From: DASZHJ01 sp035263705
GTDB taxonomy: Bacteria > Pseudomonadota > Alphaproteobacteria > ATCC43930 > CGMCC-115725
Assembly (NCBI GenBank): GCA_035263705.1
Contig: DATFRA010000308.1
Span: forward strand, 1-15,327
DNA: 15,327 nt
Direction: 5' to 3'
The position numbers were made by a program, and so were the translations under genes. The notes beneath the pieces are model-generated. The model was given only the letters and a program-made list of their open reading frames with translations, was not told the DNA's origin and did no database searches. How positions within the stretch are numbered: the first letter of the stretch is position 1; every line of letters starts with the position of its first letter. Positions 1-6,648 of the stretch are shown here, one piece after another.

Positions 1-471
1 CCGAAATCGCCGATGCGCGAGCGCTTGGGCTGTCTCAACGGCGACCTCGCGGATTGGCGAGATGTGTTCCAGCTCAACTTCTTCGCGCCGCTGATGCTGG
101 CGCGAGGCCTCGCCCCCGCGTTGGCCCGCGCCAAGGGCACCATCGTGAACGTGACCTCGATCGCGGCGCATTCGGTGCATCCCTTCGCGGGTTCGGCCTA
201 TTCGACATCGAAAGCGGCGCTCTCGGCGCTGACGCGGGAGATGGCGGTGGAGTTCGCCCAGCTCGGCGTGCGGGTCAACGCGGTCGCACCCGGCGAGATC
301 GAGACCCAGATGCTCTCGCCCGAGACCGAGGTGCTGATCCCGCGCATCCCGCTGGCGCGCCTCGGCACGCCGGCGGATGTCGCCTCGACGATCTTCTACC
401 TCTGCACCGACGCCTCGTCCTACGTGACGGGCACCGAGATCTTCGTCACCGGCGGTCAGCACCTGTTCTAG
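1..471 (+). CDS. SDR family oxidoreductase, C-terminal part (5' truncated by window)
   Basis: The reading frame is open from base 1 to the TAG at 469-471 and continues upstream of the window, so the N-terminal Rossmann glycine motif is missing. The visible 156 residues are the second half of a classical short-chain dehydrogenase/reductase. Counting from the first visible residue, an N-F-F-A segment lies near 26-29, the catalytic Ser is about 53 (NVTSIAA), and the YxxxK pair is Tyr67 and Lys71 (AYSTSKAAL). The NAVAPGEIET segment and a C-terminal GTEIFVTGG follow, both typical of the family. The enzyme should use NAD(P)(H) to oxidise or reduce an alcohol/carbonyl substrate in the cytoplasm. The substrate cannot be read from this half. 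An ATG at base 13 is internal to the conserved fold and is unlikely to be the start. The gene converges on the MFS gene with a 16-bp gap and no clear terminator. Confidence 0.93.
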   Translation, partial: PKSPMRERLGCLNGDLADWRDVFQLNFFAPLMLARGLAPALARAKGTIVNVTSIAAHSVHPFAGSAYSTSKAALSALTREMAVEFAQLGVRVNAVAPGEIETQMLSPETEVLIPRIPLARLGTPADVASTIFYLCTDASSYVTGTEIFVTGGQHLF

Positions 472-487
472 AGTCTTGGCTTGGTCC

Positions 488-1897
488 CTAGGCCTGCTGG
501 TTCGCGGGGGTGAACGCGACGGCGCGACGGCCGGGGAGCGCCATGCCCGCGAGTGCGCCCAAGAGCGACAGCGCGGCCGCGAGACCGAGCGCCGGAGCGA
601 AACCTGCGGTGAACGTCTCCGGCGACCCCACATCGCCGTTGGCGCCGAACACCGCGACCACCATCGCGACGCCGAACACCCCGCCGAGGAAGCGCACCAT
701 GTTGAAGATGCCCGAGGCCTTGCCGATCTCGGGTCGTGCGACCGCGCCGAGGATCGCGTTCTGAACCGCAGGCATCGCGGCCGAGACACCGGCTCCCGAG
801 ATCAGCAGGGGCGCCGCCAACTGAACGAGGGGGAGCGCCGGATCGGCAACCAGCCCGATCCAGGCCATGCAGACCGCCTGGAGGAGCACGCCCGTGACCA
901 CGAGCGTGCGCTCGCCCAACCGATTGACCAAGCTGCCGCCGAGCGGCGCGAACACGAAGAGCGGAGCGGTCCAAGGGAGCAAATGCAATCCGACGCCGAG
1001 CGGTCCGAGGCCCTGCGCCGTCTGCAGGAATTGCGGCAGCAGGAACAGCACGCCGTACATGCCGGCGTAGAAGAGGAAGCTCGCAACCACGCCCGCGGAG
1101 AAAGCGCGGGAGCGGAACAAGCGCAGCGGCACCATCGGCTCGCGCGCCCGGAGCTCGCGTGCGACGAAGCCCAGCGCCAGCACCAGGGCCGCCCCGAGCG
1201 AGGCCAGGACCTCGGGATGCGTCCAACCGAGGTGGTTGCAGCGCATGAGGGCCCAGACCAGGCCGAGCGCCGCACCCGTGACGAGCAGGACGCCCGGCAT
1301 GTCGATCGCGATGCGGGCGCCCATGCTCTCCGGGATGCGGCGCCGCACGAGCGGGACCAGCGCGAGGCCGATCGGGAGATTGATCCAGAAGATCCACCGC
1401 CAGGCGAGACCCTCGGCCACCGCACCGCCGATGATCGGCCCGATGATGAGCGCGATGCCGTTTATCCCACCGAAGATGCCGAGCGCCCTGGCGCGCTCCT
1501 CCGGCGGGAACGCCGCGCTCAACAGCGCCATGGCAAGCGGCATCAGCAGCGCGGCACCAACGCCCTGGAGCGCGCGACCAGCGATGAGCCAGCCCGCACC
1601 GGGGCCAAGGGCGCACCAGACCGACGCCGCCGTGAAGAGAGCGATGCCGCCGATGAAGATACGCCGCCGTCCCAGCCGGTCCCCGAGCGCCGCGCCAGTC
1701 AGCAGCAAGACGGCGAAGCTCAGATTGTAGGCGTTGACCGTCCATTCCAGAAGCTCGATCGAGGCACCGAGGTCCTGGCGGATCGCGCCCAGCGCGGTCG
1801 TCACCACCATGGCATCGAGGATTGCCATGAAGGATGCCGCGGAGGTCAGGAGCAGGACCCAGGTCTTCGTGGTCCTTTCGGGCAAAGGATTGTTCAT
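488..1897 (-). CDS. MFS transporter, DHA2 (EmrB/QacA-like) drug exporter
   Basis: This 469-residue polytopic membrane protein has the DHA2-type layout. TM1 carries the acidic motif with Asp28 (MAILDAMVV). Motif A lies in the loop after TM2 (GDRLGRRR, about 72-79). Motif C is in TM5 (GIALIIGPIIGG, about 147-158) and is followed by WRWIFWINLP, a hallmark of the EmrB/QacA branch. Such proteins export hydrophobic drugs or toxic metabolites across the inner membrane using the proton gradient. The start at 1897 is supported by a GGAG 8 nt upstream (GGAGTACGCACC-ATG). It lies 38 bp downstream of the glutathione S-transferase on the same strand, so the two are probably cotranscribed as a conjugate-and-export detoxification pair. 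No emrA-type membrane-fusion gene is adjacent. The actual substrate is unknown. Confidence 0.93.
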   Translation of the reverse strand: MNNPLPERTTKTWVLLLTSAASFMAILDAMVVTTALGAIRQDLGASIELLEWTVNAYNLSFAVLLLTGAALGDRLGRRRIFIGGIALFTAASVWCALGPGAGWLIAGRALQGVGAALLMPLAMALLSAAFPPEERARALGIFGGINGIALIIGPIIGGAVAEGLAWRWIFWINLPIGLALVPLVRRRIPESMGARIAIDMPGVLLVTGAALGLVWALMRCNHLGWTHPEVLASLGAALVLALGFVARELRAREPMVPLRLFRSRAFSAGVVASFLFYAGMYGVLFLLPQFLQTAQGLGPLGVGLHLLPWTAPLFVFAPLGGSLVNRLGERTLVVTGVLLQAVCMAWIGLVADPALPLVQLAAPLLISGAGVSAAMPAVQNAILGAVARPEIGKASGIFNMVRFLGGVFGVAMVVAVFGANGDVGSPETFTAGFAPALGLAAALSLLGALAGMALPGRRAVAFTPANQQA

Positions 1898-1935
1898 GGT
1901 GCGTACTCCGATGCAAGGATGGATTCGGGCCGAGC

Positions 1936-2589
1936 TCAGGCGGCCTTGGGCTTGCGGCCGAGAAGGTCCGGATCCTCGGCGGCGGTGCGCCGCCAGTGCT
2001 CGACGAGCCGCAGGCGGTCGAAATAGGCGTTGATGTTGCGGAACGGCGACCAGTCAAAGGGAACCCGGGAGCGATAGGCCTCGAAGGCGATCACTGCGTA
2101 GTCGGCAAGCGTGATACCCTCGCCGACCATGTAGTGCCGGTCGGCAAGGTGCCGCTCGAGCACCGGCGCAAAGCGCGCGAGATCCGCTCGCATGGTGTCC
2201 ACGAGCGCGCTGTTGGTCGGCCCCAGGTTGAATTTCGGCTTTGCGACGATCTCGAAGGCCAGTATGCCGAGCGCCTTGTTGAAGTGCGCGAGCTCCCAGA
2301 ATTGCCAGCGCACGACATCGGCTCGTCTCTGCGGATCCTGCGGGAAAAGACTGCCGTCCGAGGCCTTGTCCGCGAGGTACTGCATGATCGCGTTCGATTC
2401 CGTGAGCCGGAACTCGCCGTCGATCAGCAGGGGAACCATCGCGTTGGCGTTGAGCGCGACGTACTCGGGCAGGCCGAGCTCGCCCGCGAGCAAATCGTGG
2501 TATTCGGTATCGACTTGGAGGCCGATATGGCTGATGACGGCTTGCACCTTGCGGCTATGGGGTGATCCAACGAACGTATGCAGCTTCAT
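1936..2589 (-). CDS. Glutathione S-transferase family protein
   Basis: The 217-residue protein has the normal cytosolic GST length and two-domain order. The thioredoxin-like N-terminal domain (1-75) shows KLHTFVGSPHSRKV with a candidate catalytic Ser at 9 or 12, the cis-proline motif MVPLLIDG (Pro53), and the glutathione gamma-glutamyl-binding ESNAI at 64-68. The all-helical C-terminal domain spans about 90-205 and includes GITLADYAV, the N-capping/hydrophobic-staple region. It probably conjugates glutathione to an electrophile or acts as a glutathione-dependent reductase or isomerase; the substrate is not determinable. The start is supported by GGGAGTACCGCC-ATG. It is the first gene of an operon with the MFS exporter and diverges from the ECF sigma gene. 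A GGAATC-N17-CGTC ECF-like promoter lies 52 nt upstream of the start. Confidence 0.93.
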   Translation of the reverse strand: MKLHTFVGSPHSRKVQAVISHIGLQVDTEYHDLLAGELGLPEYVALNANAMVPLLIDGEFRLTESNAIMQYLADKASDGSLFPQDPQRRADVVRWQFWELAHFNKALGILAFEIVAKPKFNLGPTNSALVDTMRADLARFAPVLERHLADRHYMVGEGITLADYAVIAFEAYRSRVPFDWSPFRNINAYFDRLRLVEHWRRTAAEDPDLLGRKPKAA

Positions 2590-2641
2590 GGCGGTACTCC
2601 CTTTTGGGGCTGTGGCTCGGACATGTGATCTCGACCTCTAG

Positions 2642-2668
2642 GACGTCCGGTGACCGCCGAAGGATTCC
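2642..2668 (-). promoter_or_regulatory. Putative ECF-sigma promoter of the GST-MFS operon
   Basis: Read on the minus strand, GGAATC (2668-2663) is followed by a 17-nt spacer and CGTC (2645-2642). This resembles the general ECF pattern of a GGAA-type -35 and a CGTC/CGTT -10. The CGTC ends 52 nt before the GST ATG, leaving a leader of roughly 45 nt. The same GAATC-N17-CGTC arrangement occurs in the opposite direction in front of the sigma gene. The role is inferred from the pattern and context. Confidence 0.6.
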
Positions 2669-2690
2669 CTCGAAATTTTTTCTTTGGCCC

Positions 2691-2716
2691 GAATCCCTTG
2701 GCCGGTCCAAAACGTC
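2691..2716 (+). promoter_or_regulatory. Putative autoregulatory ECF-sigma promoter
   Basis: GAATC (2691-2695), a 17-nt spacer and CGTC (2713-2716) match the motif found on the opposite strand at 2642-2668. Eight of the 17 spacer positions also agree. The distance from CGTC to the GTG start at 2769 is 52 nt, the same as for the GST gene. A run of A and T (about 2672-2685, aaattttttcttt) lies between the two -35 elements and could act as a shared UP-like element. Autoregulation is inferred, not shown. Confidence 0.6.
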
Positions 2717-2768
2717 TCCATGGAAGAGGCTGCAGAAAGAGCAGGTTGATGAAGCGGATGTGCGAGGA

Positions 2769-3668
2769 GTGAGCGACCCTCCGACCAGCCCAGCGGAAAT
2801 CCGGGCGGCGTTCGACCGCGTGCTGGGCGAGATGCGGCCTAAGCTGCATCGCTATTGCGCGCGCATGACGGGCTCCGCGATCGACGGCGAGGACGTGGTG
2901 CAGGATGCGCTGGTGAAGGCGCTCGAGGCGATGCCTCAGCTGCAGCTCATCGCCCAGATCGAGGGCTGGCTGTTTCGCATCGCCCACAATGCCGCGCTCG
3001 ATTTTCTGCGCCGTCGCGCTCGGCGCGACGCGGCCTTATCCGACGAGGGTCTGGACATGGCGGTCGATCCGGTGGCGGCTGTGGAAGAGCGGCAATCCGC
3101 TGCTGCCAGCCTGCGCACCTTCATGCGTCTGCCGGTGGCGCAGCGCAGCAGCGTCATCCTCAAGGACGTGCTGGGTTACTCGCTGGAGGAGATCGGCGAC
3201 GTCATCGATGCGACCTTGCCCGCGGTCAAGGCGGCCTTGCATCGGGGCCGCGCCAGGCTCCGCGAGCTCGCGCGGACGCCGGACGAGTCCTCTCCGCCGC
3301 CTCTGCCCGTGGCCGAGCGCGACCGGCTCGATCTCTACGTGGCGCGCTTCAACGCGCGGGATTTCGACGCCATCCGCAACATGCTGGCGGACGACGTACG
3401 GCTCGATGTCGTCGCGCGGAAGCGGATGCTGGGACGCGGCGAGGTCGGTCAGTATTTCCACAATTACGGCCGCATTCGGGATTGGCAGATGATTGCGGGC
3501 ACCGTGGATGGGCGCGCCGCCGTGCTCGTGCTCGACCCCGACGATCCCGGAAGCGGCCCGTCCTATTTCGTCGTCCTAGACTGGTCTGGCGAGAAGCTGG
3601 CGTCGATCCGCGACTTCCGCTACGCCCGTTACGCGCTCGAGGGCGCGGAGGTTCGCGCGCTCCGTTGA
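2769..3668 (+). CDS. ECF RNA polymerase sigma factor with C-terminal NTF2/SnoaL-like domain
   Basis: The 299-residue protein recruits RNA polymerase to alternative promoters. The sigma2 region spans about 20-90 and includes DGEDVVQDALVKALEA at 39-54 and GWLFRIAHNAALDFLRRRARR from 66. The sigma4 helix-turn-helix (about 110-158) includes LKDVLGYSLEEIGDVI and the AALHRGRARLRELA recognition region. Residues about 171-290 form an extra alpha/beta domain (VARFNARDFDAIRNMLADDVRLDV onwards) that looks like NTF2/SnoaL. In ECF41-type and related groups such an extension controls activity in place of a separate anti-sigma factor, and no anti-sigma gene is seen here. The frame stays open to 2562, but that would overlap the GST gene and both promoters. 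GTG 2769 is preferred and GTG 2760 is the alternative; neither has a strong Shine-Dalgarno site. The 3' end overlaps the opposing PadR-like gene by 40 bp. Confidence 0.9.
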   Translation: MSDPPTSPAEIRAAFDRVLGEMRPKLHRYCARMTGSAIDGEDVVQDALVKALEAMPQLQLIAQIEGWLFRIAHNAALDFLRRRARRDAALSDEGLDMAVDPVAAVEERQSAAASLRTFMRLPVAQRSSVILKDVLGYSLEEIGDVIDATLPAVKAALHRGRARLRELARTPDESSPPPLPVAERDRLDLYVARFNARDFDAIRNMLADDVRLDVVARKRMLGRGEVGQYFHNYGRIRDWQMIAGTVDGRAAVLVLDPDDPGSGPSYFVVLDWSGEKLASIRDFRYARYALEGAEVRALR

Positions 3669-4177
3669 GATCCCAGCCACGCGATGCGCGCCTCGATCTG
3701 CGCGATGTCGTGGTCGAGCCAATCGCGGAAGAGGCCCGGCCTCGCGCCATGGCGCGTGCGCAAGTCGGTGAGGCGCGCGAGCTCGCTCTCGCAGGCGGCA
3801 ACGACCAGCGCGATCTGCTGAGATTGCTCGGCCGCCGGCAACTGGCCGAGGAAGCGGAGCTTCAGGGCGAGGCCGAGCTTGCCGAGATCGGTGCTCGTCG
3901 AGCGGAGATTGGCGCGAAGCAGGTTCCCGAGCGCAGTCCGGCCGTCGGGTGAGAGCACAAGCTCGGGATCCTCGCCGGATGTGGGTGCCACCAGACCCTC
4001 GTAGCGCAGCAGCTCCAACGAGGAGCCCATGAGTTCGGGCGATGGGCCGACGATGCGGCTGGTGAGAAAGCGCACCTCGGCCGCGAGGTCGGCGTAGCGC
4101 CGCGGCGCTTCCGCGAGCAGGCCCAGGGCCGCGAGCCGGATCGCCTCGGCGGGAACCAGCGAACGGTCGCGGAACAT
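3629..4177 (-). CDS. PadR-like winged-helix transcriptional regulator (probable)
   Basis: The predicted 182-residue protein starts with MFRDRSLVPAEAIRLAALGLL. Residues 8-80 fit a winged helix: LAALGLLAEAPRRYADLAAEV, an SSLELLRYEGLVAP helix and turn, then an ELVLSPDGRTAL wing. Residues about 85-172 are helical with regularly spaced Leu and Arg, as in the dimerising C-terminal domain of PadR-type regulators. ATG 4177 is chosen because GGGAG lies about 7 nt upstream and the frame before it is not conserved-looking. The stop of the hemA remnant is only 10 bp upstream on the same strand, so the gene was probably cotranscribed with hemA and may now lack its original promoter distance. The last codons overlap the end of the sigma gene. 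The effector is unknown, and assignment to PadR rests on the fold pattern rather than a diagnostic motif. Confidence 0.72.
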   Translation of the reverse strand: MFRDRSLVPAEAIRLAALGLLAEAPRRYADLAAEVRFLTSRIVGPSPELMGSSLELLRYEGLVAPTSGEDPELVLSPDGRTALGNLLRANLRSTSTDLGKLGLALKLRFLGQLPAAEQSQQIALVVAACESELARLTDLRTRHGARPGLFRDWLDHDIAQIEARIAWLGSQRSARTSAPSSA

Positions 4178-4187
4178 GCGTGCTCCC

Positions 4188-4491
4188 TCAGGCGACGCGC
4201 CGCTGCGCGATGCGCGAAAACACGTGGGAAAGCGCATCCACCAGGCGGTCTATGTCAGCATCGCCGTGCAACGGCATCGGGGTCAAGCGCAAGCGCTCGC
4301 TGCCCCGCGGCACGGTCGGGTAGTTGATCGGCTGCAAGTAGATCCGAGCACCAGACGGTGACGTCGCTGCCGAGGTGATGTCGGGCGGTGGGGAAGGCTC
4401 CGGCGCGCCGCTCGAGCTCCGTGAAGACGCGATACCGCCCCTCGGCCTTCAGCGCCGCCAACCGGCTGTTGAAGAAGTCTTCGAAGTCCAT
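4188..4491 (-). pseudogene. hemA: Internally deleted 5-aminolevulinate synthase remnant
   Basis: The start region encodes MDFEDFFNSRLAALKAEGRY, then a segment ending DVTVWCS, which is the standard N-terminus of alphaproteobacterial ALAS (about 49 codons). Right after TGGTGCTCG, at about 4341-4347, the sequence jumps to IYLQPINYPTVPRGSERLRL and continues through TPMPLHGDADIDRLVDAL to a TGA at 4188-4190. That is the standard ALAS C-terminus (about 50 codons), read in a different frame. Normal ALAS is about 400 residues, so roughly 300 codons are missing, including the PLP-binding lysine and glycine-rich loop. No product with ALAS activity (glycine plus succinyl-CoA to 5-aminolevulinate) can be made from this locus. 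Reading straight through from the start gives a chimeric 78-residue peptide ending at 4255. An assembly misjoin is the alternative explanation. Confidence 0.88.
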
Positions 4492-4549
4492 GGACCGGTC
4501 CGCGGGTACCCTGCCCACGGATATCTAACGCTCCCGAGCCGGGCGTCCA

Positions 4550-4575
4550 CCTCCCGGCGCCTTGGCGCCGGGAGG
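4550..4575 (-). terminator. Strong stem-loop downstream of the class III aminotransferase
   Basis: A perfect inverted repeat of 12 bp (CCTCCCGGCGCC / GGCGCCGGGAGG) flanks a 2-nt TT loop; it could also fold as 10 bp with a 6-nt loop. It begins 13 nt after the aminotransferase stop codon. There is no T tract after it on the minus strand, so it may be a factor-assisted terminator or an mRNA 3'-end stabiliser rather than a classical intrinsic terminator. Confidence 0.55.
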
Positions 4576-4588
4576 CGCGCCGTGCGTG

Positions 4589-5977
4589 CTATGCGACCGA
4601 GGCGAGGCCTTGGCGTCCGAGTGCCTTGGCCACGTCGTCGAGCGCGCGGCCGAAGCGCTTGAACATCTCGTCGATCTCGGATTCCGAGATGACGAGCGGC
4701 GGGCAGAGCGCCACGTTATCGCCCATGGCGCGGCAGATGAGCCCGTGCTCCTGGGCGCGCATCTGCACCATGTTGCCAATGCCCTGAGCGGGGTCGAAGG
4801 GCTGCTTGGTCGCCTTGTCCGCCACCAGCTCGACCGCGCCCATGAGGCCGATGCCGCGGACCTCGCCGACGAGCGGATTGTCGCCGAGACGCCGGAACGC
4901 GTCCTGGAAGCGCGGCATCACCTTTCGGACGTGGCCGACGATGTCGCGCTCCTCGTAGATCTTGAGCGTCTCGTTCGCCACCGCCGAGGCGACGGGATGG
5001 CCGGAGTAGGTGAAGCCATGGGCGAACACGCCAATCTTCTCGCTCTCGCTGACGCAGGCCTGATAGATCGCCTCAGAGATGATGGTGGCCGAGATCGGCA
5101 CATAAGCCGAGGAGAGCGCCTTCGCGCAGGTGATTATGTCGGGCTTCAGGTTGAAGGTCTCGCTTGCGAACAGCCTCCCGGTGCGGCCGAAGCCGCAGAT
5201 CACCTCGTCCGCGATGAAGAGCACCTCATACTTCTTCAGGACGGGCTGGATCTTGTCGAAGTAGGTCTTGGGCGGGACGATGACGCCGCCCGCACCCATG
5301 ACGGGCTCGGCGATGAAGGCCGCGACGGTCTCCGGGTCCTCGCGGATGATCTGGGCCTCTAGGCTCTCGGCGAGCCGGGTCGCGAACTGCTCCTCGCTCT
5401 CGCCGGGCCTCGCGAAGCGATAGTGATGCGGGCAGTCGGCGTGCCGGATGTTCGCGATCGGCAGGTCGAAATCCCTGTGGTTGTTCGGGAGACCGGTGAG
5501 GCTCGCCGCCGCGACGGTGACGCCGTGATAGCCGCGTGAGCGCGCGATGATCTTCTTCTTGCGATGCTTGCCTCGGGCATTGCTGTAGTACCAGACCAGC
5601 TTGACCGCGGTGTCGTTCGCCTCGGAGCCTGAGTTGTTGAAGAACACCTTCGACATCTTCACGGGCAGCAGGCGCAGCAGCCGCTCGGCCAGGTCGATGC
5701 TGGGGTTGTGGGACTTGTGGTTGAAGATGTGCGAGTAGGCGAGCGTGCGCATCTGCTTGGTCGCCGCCTCGATGAGGCGCTCCTCGCCGTAGCCCAGCGA
5801 CACGCACCAAAGGCCGGCCAAGCCCTCGATGTATTTCTTGCCGGCGTCGTCGGTGACGAAGATGCCTTTCCCTTCGGTGAGCACCAGCGGCCCCTCGGCC
5901 TCGTGCTTCTTGAGGTGCGTATAGGGGTGAACCTGGAATGCAATATCGCGGCTCGCGGCCGAATTGCCTCGATCCAT
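4589..5977 (-). CDS. Class III omega-transaminase (amine/omega-amino acid:pyruvate aminotransferase type)
   Basis: The 462-residue fold-type I PLP enzyme has the usual length. Visible residues are Trp57 (GLAGLWCVSLGYG), the phosphate-binding NNSGSEAND at 114-122, Tyr150-His151 stacking over PLP (SRGYHG), Asp257 in the FIADEVICGFGRTG motif, the Schiff-base Lys286 (CAKALSS), the FTYSGHP segment, and an arginine at 416 (HGLICRAMGD). Trp57 together with an arginine near 415 matches the pattern known from (S)-selective omega-transaminases such as the Vibrio fluvialis and Chromobacterium violaceum enzymes. Likely reaction: transfer of an amino group from an amine, omega-amino acid or diamine to pyruvate. 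The start is supported by AAAGG about 9 nt upstream. It is transcribed alone, divergently from the peptide ABC operon, with a candidate promoter at 6023-6052. The natural amino donor is unknown. Confidence 0.92.
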   Translation of the reverse strand: MDRGNSAASRDIAFQVHPYTHLKKHEAEGPLVLTEGKGIFVTDDAGKKYIEGLAGLWCVSLGYGEERLIEAATKQMRTLAYSHIFNHKSHNPSIDLAERLLRLLPVKMSKVFFNNSGSEANDTAVKLVWYYSNARGKHRKKKIIARSRGYHGVTVAAASLTGLPNNHRDFDLPIANIRHADCPHHYRFARPGESEEQFATRLAESLEAQIIREDPETVAAFIAEPVMGAGGVIVPPKTYFDKIQPVLKKYEVLFIADEVICGFGRTGRLFASETFNLKPDIITCAKALSSAYVPISATIISEAIYQACVSESEKIGVFAHGFTYSGHPVASAVANETLKIYEERDIVGHVRKVMPRFQDAFRRLGDNPLVGEVRGIGLMGAVELVADKATKQPFDPAQGIGNMVQMRAQEHGLICRAMGDNVALCPPLVISESEIDEMFKRFGRALDDVAKALGRQGLASVA

Positions 5978-6450
5978 GGCTGGGCCTTTCTACATGGGAA
6001 CGCGGGAGCGAAACTCTCAGTTACTATCGTCTGGAATACGTAGTCGAGTCAAACTCATGGCTGCCATGCGCGCACTTCGGTCGCGCGTCGCGCGGCGCGC
6101 ATTTTTGAGCTCGCACTCGCCGCGGGCGAGGGCGCGGCAGAGCACGAGGCGGGTCCCCCGGACACCGGCACGAGGCTCGTCTCCGACTGAGCGTCGATCG
6201 ATGTCGATTTGATCCAGCCTCATTGCGCTAGGGCTCCCGGCAGTCACATCTGCCCACCTGCGTCGCTCCGTCGCACCCGAGAGAAATAACCGTTAACCGC
6301 CAGTCTGTTGCGGAACAACGCGTCGATATCATCCCGAGCTTATCAACAGCTTTGTCCAGGGGTTGTGGGGCATGACCGGGATTGCGCGTATCGGATGACT
6401 CCCCCGTGGCTCATTGTCGATGCGCCGATCACGGTGAACGAAGGCTGCCG
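5978..6450. other. Long intergenic region between divergent units
   Basis: This 473-bp stretch lies between the omega-transaminase and the small 57-aa gene. Open frames inside it (for example on the minus strand over 6017-6247) have no recognisable protein character and I treat them as chance. It holds the candidate transaminase promoter at 6023-6052 and locally A/T-richer tracts around 6280-6300 and 6335-6360, including a TTATCAACA nonamer near 6340. No tRNA, known riboswitch or insertion sequence end was recognised. Confidence 0.6.
6023..6052 (-). promoter_or_regulatory. Putative sigma70-type promoter of the omega-transaminase
   Basis: On the minus strand, TTGACT (6052-6047) is followed by 18 nt and GATAGT (6028-6023), a 5/6 and a 4/6 match to the -35 and -10 consensus. 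Initiation would fall near 6015, giving a leader of about 40 nt before ATG 5977. This is a pattern match only. Confidence 0.42.
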
Positions 6451-6624
6451 ATGTCTCGCTCGCCCAACGAGGCGCAAGAGGAACCGCTCGACCTCGAGCG
6501 CTTGGTCATCGACGTGGATTACCGCCAGGAGGTGATGCTGCGCCTCAAGGCGGAATCCCTCGCGCGCCGTGCCCGGCGCGCCGCCAATCGCGCGATCAAG
6601 CCGCCGACTTCCGGCAAAGATTGA
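6451..6624 (+). CDS. Small hypothetical protein, 57 aa
   Basis: The ATG at 6451 is preceded by GAAGG about 6 nt upstream, a reasonable ribosome binding site. The 57-residue product is soluble, very rich in charged residues and without Cys. The middle part (EEPLDLERLVIDVDYRQE) is acidic, followed by a basic helix rich in Arg and Ala (RLKAESLARRARRAANRA) and a basic tail ending in KD. I do not recognise a family. The shape suggests a small nucleic-acid- or protein-binding peptide, but that is a guess. A 7-bp stem-loop follows its stop codon at once, which supports an independent short transcription unit upstream of the peptide transporter operon. It may instead be a non-coding leader. Confidence 0.55.
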   Translation: MSRSPNEAQEEPLDLERLVIDVDYRQEVMLRLKAESLARRARRAANRAIKPPTSGKD

Positions 6625-6625
6625 C

Positions 6626-6643
6626 AGGCGCCCGACGGCGCCT
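6626..6643 (+). terminator. Short stem-loop after the 57-aa gene
   Basis: AGGCGCC and GGCGCCT form a perfect 7-bp stem around a CGAC loop, starting 1 nt after the TGA of the small gene and followed by ATCTTCCC. The T content afterwards is poor, so this is a weak or factor-dependent terminator candidate. Confidence 0.4.
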
Positions 6644-6648
6644 ATCTT

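Noticed and set aside
476..2026. Long plus-strand open frame of 516 codons opposite the MFS gene
   Set aside because: The product is an Arg/Glu/His-rich shadow of a GC-rich coding strand with no domain; the minus-strand MFS protein explains the region.
2562..2768. Upstream extension of the sigma factor frame starting at ATG 2562
   Set aside because: It would overlap the GST start and both promoter motifs, and the extra 69 residues have no sigma-like character; the conserved region begins after 2769.
6338..6372. TTATCAACA followed by a TTGTGGGG motif, resembling DnaA boxes or a replication origin
   Set aside because: Only one near match to the TTATNCACA box and a poor second one, no cluster, no AT-rich unwinding region, and no origin-linked genes nearby.
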